Shown here: positions 45,500-57,500 of the stretch, in pieces
Layout: every line of letters begins with the position of its first letter
How positions within the stretch are numbered: position 1 is the stretch's first letter
Source of the DNA: Gonatopus flavifemur
Taxonomy: Eukaryota; Arthropoda; Insecta; Hymenoptera; Dryinidae
NCBI GenBank assembly: GCA_018340375.1
Contig: JAFFJZ010000002.1
Coordinates: 61,932,001-61,996,000 of the forward strand
Length of the DNA stretch: 64,000 nucleotides
Direction of reading: 5' to 3'
Notes under the pieces: model-generated
The model's database searches: none
The model's input: only the letters and a program-made list of their open reading frames with translations
Told to the model about the DNA's origin: nothing
Translations under genes and position numbers: made by a program

Positions 45500-47256
45500 C
45501 GACCCTGTTACGAAAATCGAGCTGGGATTCCACGTGGATTCCTCATCCGAAAATTACCTCCGTTGCCTGCTAAGACTCCACCTGGAATCAAGAATTCCAA
45601 CTTGATTCCATGTGGGATTTCCAATCTCAACTGGGATTCCGCCTGGGATCAGAAATTCCAACTGAAATCCCACGTTGGAGTTGAAATTCTAGCTGGTATT
45701 CCACCTGGAAATGAGGAATCCCAACTGGAAAGGCAGGTAAATTTTGTAGCGGGAAATCACGTCGAATCTCAGCTGGATTTTCGTGACAGGGGAGGGCATC
45801 TGAAATTAAGCTTACCTTGATCATATCACTAGAATTGCATACAGATGTTTTGAGAAAGGGAACTTTATTCTAATCAGATTAGACATTTTATAACCTCAGT
45901 GTTTTTTCGTCGACATGTCTTTCCGAAAGCTTTGGAAATTTTGCCCTGAAACTTTTGCATGCTGAATTCACAATTTTTGTAAAACTTTTTATAAGGACCT
46001 GTAAATATCATTGACAATGAGAAAAGTCAGAATTGTTTGAGGATAAACGGAGCTTGTCACGCTTGTCCTGTATGGCGTATACGTGAAATTATAACATCAT
46101 TCTATGATTTGTCGATGTGCTTTTTCAATGGGCTCCATCATTGTTGCAGAAATGGCAATGAAATAGACCATCATTGGCAACAAATTGAAAAATTTTTCCA
46201 TCAATGTTGCGCCAATAATATAACTGTAAATAATAATTAAACCAAAAATATATAAAAAGTATGCATAATTCACAATTTCCAATATTTGTTATTTGGGGTC
46301 TTATTGTGTTTTCCTCATTCATCTGTAAAATCCATGAGAGTAAAGCTAGCAGTCGCAAACTAGCAGCCGATTGATGTCACTTTTGATAAAATTGTTTTAT
46401 TTAATATTCAAGTAGCCAAACTGCATGGTTGGAAGCCACTGAATCGATTTTTGATATAAAACACATTGAAATTGATATGAATCAAAAGTTACAATCATCG
46501 ACTCCTAGGTGTTTTTTGTTGCTGAAGTTGGCCATGAGAAGTATACATAATATGGATCAGGTGTAGGAGCCTTCCGTCGTAACCTGTAACAAAGAACGAT
46601 TGACCGTTCTTCCAGAAAATTATCTGAGCTTCATATATTCTTTGTATACCCAACCAGAAATTTACAACGCTCGATCAGTAACGTAGCAAAAATATTATGG
46701 ATGACGGTATAGAAATTAAACTTTTTATAATCAACTACTTGCGTCACAATAAGACAAATTATTAATCTGATGTTGATTCATGTGCACTGAAAATGTAGAC
46801 CAACTGATATCACATTGACGTCTTGAGAAAATCCACGATTCAATCCAGCTATCAAAAGTTAAAATTAAGGAGCATGCCAATATTGAGCCATGCTATCATC
46901 AATGATCGGCGTTACTTTGAAGACTGATTTTTATCGAAACTGGGCCGAAGTTTATGGCAATATTCAACGACGTTTCAAATGATCCTCACTTTCAATCAAT
47001 GGTAAGCTGACAACCGAAATTCGTTGAATACCGAGGTCGGTGCAACATTTCATTTATGGTCAATCAACATTGAATATTTATAGATTGCTTAACCTTGCCT
47101 GTAAACATTACGCCAAGCTATGTCCTATTGTCAGCATTGGCGGATCCGAAAAATTTCATATGGGTAGGAACGATCAGAAAGTTTCTCGTTATCTTGTAAC
47201 GAGGAATCGAAAGCGTCGCATCGATCGCACCTCTATGATGTGTGTCGTAATCTCTA
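45500..47256. other. Gene-free spacer
   Basis: From about 45520 to 45830, direct and inverted GGGATTCCACNTGG-type words form a decayed repeat. The rest is plain AT-rich DNA in which I see no exon or TIR pair. Confidence 0.35.
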
Positions 47257-47863
47257 CCCAAGCGCGTATTGCCTATAATGACAATGGGCCTCAGGCTGGG
47301 TTCGTCCTCTTTAACTCAGTATTGGGGAATAACGGTGGGGTCGATGTTGGCTCAATCTCGGCCCTGTTGTGCTTTCCCATGCAATTATGGTTGGTAGAAG
47401 ATGGAAATAATGAATGCGGGCACATTTGAACCTGGTCCCAATTTGGACCAGCGTTAGGCCAAGATTGGGGTGAATTCATATCCCGAGCATGTGTGTACAA
47501 TCTTTAGCGTGTATGAATTTGGGTGCCACTTTGGTCCAGTCTTGGGCCCATATAGGCACGATGGTGCTCAACACTAGGCCCAAGACTGGGCCAAAGTGGG
47601 GCTGAAATTCATGCCCACTGGGGTAGAATTCAAAGCAATTGCCCAATTTCAAAAAAAAGGAAGGGGCAGTATTGATTGCCTGGTCTGGGTTCATGCTGGG
47701 CCCATGGTGTTACCAATCCTTGGGCAAAGCAATATAGCCAAGCTGGGAACGATGTTATCATCTCAGGGTTGACCCCATTTGTCTGCCTAGCTTGGCCCCA
47801 CGTCGGGCAGCATGGACACCCACCCTGGGCTTAAATTGGGCCCGCCATCAATACACACTTGGG
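47257..47863. repeat. Family E copy 2 (uninterrupted)
   Basis: Begins CCCAAGCGCGTATTGCC and ends ATACACACTTGGG, flanked by TA on both sides. It is the reverse-complement copy of 2363-3230 without the family F insertion, and carries the same GGGCC-rich interior. Confidence 0.7.
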
Positions 47864-47892
47864 TATTATTCATTGAATGCGTTCACATCATA

Positions 47893-48210
47893 CCCAGATA
47901 GCAATTTACCCTTGCTGCAAGGTTTTTAAGCGAACTTGTGGCAAGATTGACGAAAGGTTAATTCCTATAGTTGACAACCCAGATAACATGCTCTTACAAA
48001 ATGACGTACATGCATGAGCTTCTGCACGCAAATCGCACGCGAGCCTAGGGGGACCTTCAGAACGCTATCTGGGGAGTGACACGGGTCCAAGCTTACAAAC
48101 CCTTGCAATAGACTTATAGCAACTTTATACCGACAAGGTTGTCAATAACAAGCCAAAATCAATCGAATGATGAGTCTGACAAGTTTATGGTAAGCTTAAA
48201 TTTAATTTGG
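47893..48210. repeat. Family D element copy 1
   Basis: CCCAGATAGCAATTTACCCT start, with CGACAAGGTTGTCAATAACA and AGCCAAAATCAATCGAATGA inside. Closely related to 57784-57996. A small CCAGATAAC...CTATCTGG insertion sits near 47980-48077. Confidence 0.5.
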
Positions 48211-48448
48211 GTGGGATTTTCTATTCGTGTCAGAGTTTTCGAATCTTTTGACACAATCATGTGATATCTGATGAACTCCATCATATACTTTATTGCTATC
48301 TTTTCTTCTGATATACACTTTTTTCAAACGAGGAACAATATCGCGTTGGTAATTATAGCATTATACAAAGGAAGGATGTTGCAATAATGATTAGATCAAG
48401 GGCATACAAGTATCTGCAAGCGTCAGGGTCCTTCCGTTTGAATAAATC

Positions 48449-48456
48449 TATAAAAG
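48449..48456 (+). promoter_or_regulatory. TATA box of NEPL-3
   Basis: TATAAAAG lies 74 bp before the start codon, exactly as in NEPL-2. The block from about 48330 to the start codon is a diverged copy of the NEPL-2 promoter, so the duplication carried its promoter along. Confidence 0.7.
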
Positions 48457-48522
48457 CTCATCACCGTTTTCACGAACGTGTGGTGAATCGTCGAATGCAA
48501 TACTGTTAATTGCGAGTCTACG

Positions 48523-51500
48523 ATGATATTCTTAACTTTCATGTAAGTGACCGACTATTAAACTTGATACACGGAGAAAAAGGTATCTTAAAAAGTACCA
48601 TAATTTATGGATTTTCTGCGCTGGTCTGACCGAGTCTAAATATTTACCTGAAAAAACCTCTAAAAGTACCATAATGTCTTGGACTTTTATACGGAAGGTA
48701 CCATACTTATTTCAAAAAGTCCAAGAAATTATGGTACTTTTAGAGATTCATGCAAGTGAATATTCCGACTCGGGTCAGACCAGCGCTGAAAATCCATAAA
48801 TCATGGTATTTTTCAAGATATCTGTTTTCTCAGTGTATCAATGTCATTAAATTCTCAGAAAACAACTTCCTCATGTTGAATTTTTCAAACATCAATCATT
48901 TTCTATTCAGAGCATCTTTTGTCATCATTGCCGTTGAAGTGGATGTTTTGCATGCGTCCACGGTCATCGAGGGCTATCGTTCTCCTCATAATTTAGGATG
49001 GCTTTTCGGAATCAACGATCTGAGTAATGAAATAGATGCGCCCAAAAATGAAAAGGTGGTTTGTGAAACTGAAGAATGTAAAATGATGGCCGATGTAATC
49101 AAAGGGAGTATGAACGAATCGGTCGATCCATGTGATAATTTCTATGAATACGCTTGTGGTAACTGGGGGACGAACAATCCTCCTCCAAAAGGAGAAGATA
49201 CTTGGAGTTTGTGGGTTATGGCAAAGAAGGTGCTTGATAAACGCATCGCAGGTTTGTAACTCAGTCAACATGTAAAATTATATGAATATTATTGATTGTA
49301 AATTTCTAAGTAGTTCAGAAGCATCACTGTCAGAAATATCTGGAGGTTGTTTTCAACCAAGTACATGAATCCAGGTTTATACACATTTTATATTACATTT
49401 GATGTGCAAAAACATGAAACGAATATAGATTATGTTTAAATTAAATTCAATGTAAAATGTGTATGAAACTGAATTCATGCACGCACTTGAAAACAACTTC
49501 CAGCGTAAGCATTCAAATGTCAAGGATCATTTTTGCAGAAATAATATCTAATTTAATTATTATTTCTCGTATATAGGAACACGATTTTGAATTCAAAATA
49601 ATACTTTTGAAACCACTGCGATCATTAGATTCTTCAGAATGTCGATTCTACAGCAATGCATTCGCCACTTTAGAATCAAGTAAAATTGTGGTAGCTTGTT
49701 TTGCATTTTGTAGGTTGGCAAAATTTTCACTCTTCAAAATGTAAACTGATTAGGGGAGTGGAACTAGCCACCACGAAACAGCATCGGATTGATGTAATTC
49801 CTGATTGGAATTAATTTGAACGTTTTCCGTATCAAAAATTGACTCAGTGGTTTCCAACTTGACGGATTGGGTATTTAAATATCGAGTAAAATAATTCTAT
49901 CAAAAGTTACATCAATCGGCCACTAGCTCGTGACTGCTGGCTTCACTCTCATCTCTGATTTGATTATTGAATCAACGAAACACTGATCTGTGTATTCCTA
50001 CATAGAAATCATGGACTCTGGGTCTAAACCTGATGACGTTCTAGGAGTGAGATTGGCGAAAAAATTCTATAAATCTTGCATGGATGCTGGTGAGTCATAA
50101 TTGAAATCAATTTCACATACGGAACACAAGATCAATGTATGTTTGATCCATTTGAATCAATCAATCAATCGATTGCTGAGTTTTGTTATTGTAGATGTTA
50201 TGGAGAAGCAAGGATTTCAGCCCTTTTTATCAATTCTATCAAGAAATGGTGGTTGGCCTTTGATAATGGAACCTGAGGAGTGGGATGAGAATAAATACAC
50301 TTGGCAAAGAGTCGAACAGTATTATAACAAACTATATGGGAAAGTAGTATTCCATCGAATTTATATTACAGAGGATGAAGAGGAAATTTCAAAGAAGATG
50401 ATGCTGGTGATATTTTCGATTTTAATATTCATTGAATGATATAGATAATTCAAATGCATGGTTCTTAGAGTAATAGTATATTTAATTTAAAGTTACTCCC
50501 TGGTGATCCACCAGAGGGCTCATGGCGACTAGACAACGATGAGGTTGAAAAGAAAAAGGAGGAGAATGGTCACAGTGATGAGAGCAGAGATGACGGGGAT
50601 GATGATGATAGCAAAGATTTCGACGTGACGCAGCATAAATACCAACACAGTGGTGAAAGTTCAATTCCTTGGTACGGTTCATTTCAAATGAATAAGTCAA
50701 TCCCCTATCTTCAATTAAACTATCTTGCTCAATACTGAAAAGAATGGAAATGTTAATAATATCTTACCTAATTAAATTTTTTGGATTATCCTATTCAGGG
50801 ATTCGAATGAAATTGGAGAGAATACGAATCACGAGACAATGCAAGATGAAAATCACCATCATTTGAAGTCGAAACAAGATGCAGGAAGCTCAAAAAACAC
50901 ATCGAGACAAAAACATACCGTGAAAGAAAATCATAATAGAAGAATATATCCACCAAGAAAGAACCAACATGAAAATGCTGTGGAGAAAATCGATCGATCA
51001 ATGATGCAACATGAAAGAACACATGTGAAACGAAACAAGAATATGCACGGGAATAGGAAACCGAGAAGCACTGATAAGGAAGAAAAAGAAGAAGATAAGG
51101 ACAACGAAAAAAAGAGTGGGGATGAACCGGATCTTGAAAAACACAACGACGAGGATTGTATTTGCTTTGAGAAAGTAAAATCATGGAATTCTGAAATGGA
51201 AAAATACGCACAAGTCATACTCAAAGTTGCTAAAATGATGGCAGAGACACGAGGTTCTCAAGTCCCGAAAGATCAAATGATGGCTCAAATTCGAGATATG
51301 GTGACATTCCAGAGAACTTTGCACGAGGTAACAGATTTTAAACTACTCAAGACAAAGAAAATAATGATGAAATAACGATCAGTAACTCCTGCTCTCAGGC
51401 TTGAGAATTTATTTGTATCGCTTCATTAATTTAGAATTTATTCTCGCTTCACTTATTCATACCTGATTCTTTGAAATTTTTGAGGAACAGCATTGACTGA

Positions 51501-54500
51501 ATCATAATTCCATGCGAAATTAGTGAAGTCACAACTTCAAATCAATCTCGGAAATATTTCAAGTACTATTTCACCCTGTTTCTTGTATATAATCTCGCGT
51601 TGAATTCAACAGATTGGTAAGAAAGTTGCATTCGATATGCAAAACATGACGTTAAATGATTTCCAACAACGGTACGACGATCTGGAACGAGATTCTCCAA
51701 AATCAAAAGTAAGACATTCGTCGTGGATCTAATGAAATGAACCCCTATATCATTATAGTCTATCTTATTTAGGTTGATTGGGCCGGTAAAGTAACTGCAG
51801 AATTCAACGAAGCTGGAGTGAGCATTGACGGAGATGAAGTCATAAAAGTTATAATGATAGAATATTTCGAGTATCTCAGCAAGTTGTTGGATAAAACACC
51901 TGCACGAACAATTGGTGAGTATTCTGAAAATATCTTTTTACGATACGAGAGTGATTTCATCAAATTCTGAGAGAAAAGACTTAGAGGAATGAGAATAATT
52001 TTTCGAGATTGGATCTTAATTACAGTCAATTACATCCATTGGTATTTTCTATTGGACACGATGAAGACATCCCCAAGACTTATGAGGAATATCACGAGCG
52101 AAGAGAAAAATCTCAGTGGGGGCTCAAAAGATAGGGAAAAAGAAGAAAATGTAGATAGGTGAGAAATATAATGCGTTTGATTATTACTTGTATTTGTTAC
52201 ATCCCTTTGGTAGGAATTATTTCATGCGTACTCTGGTTTGAAAAATCTATTGAATCCGATTGATTTATGGGATTGAATACAAACTTTACCCCGGTGAATG
52301 ACTATTCAAGCTTGTTCAAACACTCTGAACCCCATTGGAACCGAATCAATTAACGAGATTCGATAGGAATTCAATAGATTTGAATGGTCATTTACTGTTG
52401 CAAAGTTTGCATTGGATTTCTTTATTTGATGGGTTTCAATAGACTCCTCTTACCAGGGTGGGTTTGGCTTTGAAATGCGTCAAAAATCAGTCTAAAATGC
52501 TTCGTTAGTTTATTTCCTTGTACAGTAAAACCCCCCAATGAAAACGCTCATCTTCTTCCGCAAGGCAACAACCGTTCGGATGAAAAGGAGGGTGAGCGTT
52601 TCATTTGAGGCGTTTTACTGTATCAAAAGAACGCTTTCCCTGGTGAATAAACTTCCTTTCAATATCTGTGTTAGAGAGATTTTCTCACCACAGTAGTCTG
52701 ATAACTCCACTTCACAGGCCTATTTAATTGCAACCTTGTTTTACGTTGGAGCATGTATGCTCTTAAAATGTGAACCTTTTTTCATAATGACCATAGTTAT
52801 TTTATAAAATTAGTTCACAGTGTCATGGAATTATGTTCTCAGAAAGAAAATGTGCGCTCGCATGGGAAGGATGGACGATATTGTGGCATACGAATATGTT
52901 AGGAAACATTTCTCCGTAGATGTTGAGAAAGAGGTAGAAAATTTATATTCTAATCGATCAATTAGTTCAACGACCACAATGATAAGGGTCTCGAAGAATT
53001 GGTGAAAATTTGAATTTTTTGAATGTTTGGAAGTAGATTCTCTATGTAATACATTTCGTAATTGGTTCAGAACGTAAGTTGTAAGCACTTGACATAATAC
53101 TGTCACTCGAATGATTTCTATATATTAACATGATGCACAGACATAAAATATGTATACGTTATCGAATTTGTTCATTTTTCAGGCTTTAGGGATGATCGAA
53201 GACATCCAAAAGGAATGTGAAATACAAATCACAGCATCCGAATGGTTAGACGAGAAAACAAGGAAGTTTGTCCTCGAGAAATTAGAATACATGAAAGAAC
53301 TAGTTGGTTATCCAAGCTGGTATAAGAATACAACGGTGATGCAACAATACTATAAAGGGGTATGTTTTTAAACCAATTTTCCCAATTTCCAGTACGCGTT
53401 CCTACATTGAACAGACTTTGTCGATGAATTTTTGAAAAATTCTGGAAGAACTTCCGAGTTGAAATGGAGCTCTTGGAGAATTTTTCACGATTTTTGAAAA
53501 CCACTAAATGTTGGAGATTCACATATATGTCAAACAAAATCCAACAAATTACATACAGAGTGAGTTTCTGCAGATCGTTCTAATCATCCTGAATTCCAAT
53601 TTTGCTTCCTCGTTAAAGGGAAGCTTTGTGATCGTTTCCGGGGGCCGAAATTCTTTTCGTCTCCAAAACGAAAATCTCTTATACCAAACGACTCCCCAGA
53701 ACTCAGGGAACAAATTTGGTTTCGTGTCTGTCTGTCTGTATGTGTGTGTGTATGTGAACAGAATTGCGACCGCGCATATCTTCGGTTCCTATTATTCGAT
53801 CGTCATGAAATTTTCACCGCGGTTAGATGTAATATCGATAGTGGTCCCATATAAGTTTCAACTTTATTCTTACAGAAGAACCATGGGGGTAAAGAAAAAT
53901 GTGGAAAACAATTGTGATTTCGCGACGCCCATCTCTCCACTCCCTATTATCCAATTGCAATGAAACGTATACCACGTTCCAGTTATGGTTCCATTGTGGT
54001 CCCATATGAGTTTCATAGCAGTCGGTTGAGAAATGTAGAAAAACCGTCTTTAGCCATTTTGAGCGATCCGCATTTTTGGGCAATGTTTTGAAAGCATGCT
54101 TTCCCTACGTCCGTATCATCCAAATATTATGGAAATTGGAACACATTCAATTCACAAGGTGTTATTTGTACGGTATGAATTTCAAGCGATTCGGAAGTGA
54201 GGGAAGATGATGGTAAGCACTGAGCTTCGAAACAAAATTTGAAAATTTCGTAAACATCGTTATCATGCTGATAACTTCCGTTTCTATCATCCAATTCTCA
54301 TGAAATTTTCACCGCAGCTTTATGCAGTGTGGATCGCAGTCCTATATACGAGGTGTGTTCAAAAAATAACGAGAATTTTCGTTTTATGAAAAAAATATTT
54401 ATTTATTCATCAATATCTATTTTGTCCCATTCAAAATAATCCCCCTCGGATATAATACACTTGTGCCCACGGTTTTTCCAATCCTCGAAACACTTTTGAA

Positions 54501-57500
54501 ACTCGATCTTTGTAATAGCTTTTAGCTCTTTTAGCGATTCGCTTTTAATGTCATCTATGCTTGTAAAACGACGGCCTTTCAATGTTCTCTTTATTTTTGG
54601 AAATAGAAAAAAGTCACATGGAGCCATATCTGGCGAATATGGAGGCTGAGGCATCGTTACAGTTTTGTTTTTGGCCAAAAAATCCACGAACAAGCAATGA
54701 AGTGTGAGCAGGTGCATTATCGTAGTGCAAAAGCCATGAATTGTTTCGCCACAAATCCGGGTGTTTTTTTCGGATTGCTTCACGCAAACGGCGTTGAACT
54801 CGTAGGTAGTACTCCTTATTGATTGTTTGACCTCGTGGCAAGAATTCATGATGCACTATGCCATTAAAATCGAAGAACACAGTGAGCATAACCTTCACAT
54901 TCGACCGCACTTGTCGAGCCTTTTTCCGTCTTGGTGATCCAGAATGCCTCCACTGGGACGATTGAGCCTTAGTTTCGACATCATATCCGTAAACCCATGT
55001 TCCGTCACCTGTTATAACACGTTTTAGTAGTTCTGCATCGTTATTAACTTCATTTAGCGACTCCTGAGCAACTTCCATTCGCCGCTGTTTTTGTTCGAAA
55101 TTCAACACTTTTGGAACGAATTTTGCTGCCACATGTTTCATACCCAAAATATCCGAAAAAATTTCATGGCATGAGCCGACTGATATGCCAACATCATCAG
55201 CGACTTCTCTGATTGTGATTCGGCGATCGTTCATAACCATTTCTTTCACTTTTTTCACGTTTTCATCGGTTGTTGATGTACTTGGGCGTCCGGGTCGTTC
55301 GTCATCTTCAACGTTTTCGCGGCCATCTTGGAAACGCTTATACCACTCGTAAATCCTTGCTTTACTCATAGCAGACTCACCATGTGCCTTTGTTAACATT
55401 TTACAAACTTCACTACACTTTATTTCATTTTTTACGCAAAATTGAATACAAATTCTTTGATCCATTTTTTTTCATAAACGAAAATCGCCGAGCTCGAAAA
55501 ACACGTCTAACGTTAGCGGCTGCCACTTAAAAAGTAGGCGATGAATATTGCTGAAAATTTTATCGTACTTCAGGGGCATGTGTACCAACATAATAAAGAA
55601 GAATTTTATACAGGTGGACTCTCCAAACCCGCGAAATTAAAAAATTCTCGTTACTTTTTGAACACACCTCGTAAATTTCAACTTGATTCTCTAAGAAAAA
55701 CGGGAGAGGGAAAGAAAACATGTTATTGAAAATTGTGATTTTGCGACCGAGCATGCTTTCGCTTCCTGTTATCCGATTGCAATGAAATTTATACCACAGT
55801 TCAGTTATGATCCCATAGTGGTCTCATATATTATAAGTTTCATCACAATCGGTTGAGAACAGTGGAAAAAGAGTCTTCAGCAATCTGCATTGTTGAACTA
55901 TGTTTTCAAAAGTTCAATCATAATTGATTGATTAGGAACGAGGAAACCGTGTGCCAATTGGCAGAGTTTTTAGTATTCCATCTCGAGGCTCCTTACTTCA
56001 CACCTCATTGTTATCCAAACCTGAAATTACCTTCACTTCTTGTTTCAGCTCATTATAGACCGGTCATTTTTAGACAATTACCTCAATCATTGTAAATTCA
56101 AGAGAGAACGAGAATTACAAACATTGATCAAAGAAGAAACCGATCCGTAAGTTGTCCTTTTGTCAGTCGGTGATGAAATTTTCAATTCTGCACTGAAAGA
56201 ACGATTTAGTTATAGTTACCAGCATTTGTTGATAGTTATCCAAGGTTATAGTTGGATATGGCGAAATAAATATTTCGTTATAATGACCGGCATATAGATT
56301 CACAATTAAGACCTCTGGACATAATTACGGAACTTGTGTTATTGATACCAAATCCTGGTGATAGTGACCAAATCTTGGTAATGATAATCCAATCACATAT
56401 TTGAAAGAACTAAATTCATTTGGTAACTGTGACTTGATCTTTTTATCAGTGTACACTGCCTTGAATGTGGAGCCATTTCTGGTATGTCGAATTCTTCTTT
56501 GTTTCAGGTGGCTCATCAGTCCTCTTGTTCTTAACGCGTTCTTCATGCCTTCAGAAAATTCTATAAGTAAGTAGAGCTATGAATTTTAGTGCGTGCTTCG
56601 TAAAAATTGGCTCATCCCTTGAGATTAATTTTCTTTTTCAGCACTTCCTGCAGCTGATTTCCAACATCCATTATTCGCTCTCAAACGACCAATGTAAGTG
56701 CAAGTTCATGGAATATGATTTTTTTCAGTTCTCTTCTCTATATATAGGATGACCCAAGTCGGATAGATTATATTTGAGGAGCGTATTCTGCAGCAAGTAT
56801 GCAACAACTTTTCTATTTGGCAAAATTTTTTTTGAGGCTTAGTTTTTGGGATATGAGCATTTTTAGATTTTTTTTCAAATCCAAATCACTCAAGACCACT
56901 GTATGCTACATACTTGAGCTTGACACCATTGGCTAAGTTGGAAAACGGCGGATCTCTGGAAAAAAATTGAATTATCCTATCATTATTAGTTTCGGAGCTA
57001 CAGCGATTTGAAATTTTTGGGCTTCTAGCCAATCAGCATTCAGCAACTTTGAATCGCTGTAGCTCTGAAACAAATCATGATAGGATAGTCGAATTTTTTT
57101 TCCAGAGATCCGACGTTTTCCAACTTAGCGAATGGCGTGAAGATCAAGTATGTAGCATACAGTGGTCTTGAGTGATTTGGATTTGAAAAGAAATCTAAAA
57201 ATGCTCATATCTCAAAAACTAAGCCTCAAAAAAAATTTTGCCAAATAGAAAAGTTGTTGCATTTCTGCTGCAGAATACGCTCCTCAAATATAATCTATCC
57301 GACTTGGGTCACCCTGTATATCTCCATGAGAACAAGGGGAAATCATTGATAACACTAGTTTACAGCCATTTTGTAAATTCGATGTAACTATTTTTTTCTC
57401 ATGCATTTTGGCTCGCTGAACTCGAAGGTCACAGTAAAAAATTTTCTTATAGATAGGTTTTCGAGCTATGAATTTTTTCAATTTAAAAAATTTTTTTCCA

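Larger units (their letters stand above)
53760..55870. repeat. Degenerate tandem array, ~160-bp unit, split by a mariner
   Basis: Five diverged units start near 53770, 53926, 54087, 54270 and 55750. Each has a TTCCTATTATCCGATTG-like block, then ATGAAATTTATACC, then ATAGTGGTCCCATAT and AGTTTCA. The mariner at 54349-55671 interrupts the fourth unit. All lie in NEPL-3 intron 11. Confidence 0.55.

Noticed and set aside
31129..48522. A fourth complete NEPL gene in the long spacer
   Set aside because: Only the exon-6 relic at 42557-42750 was found; no signal-peptide exon, HExxH exon or C-terminal exon is visible.
52843..52933. NEPL-3 as a pseudogene because of its many inserted transposons
   Set aside because: Every insertion lies in an intron; all exon phases and catalytic codons remain intact.
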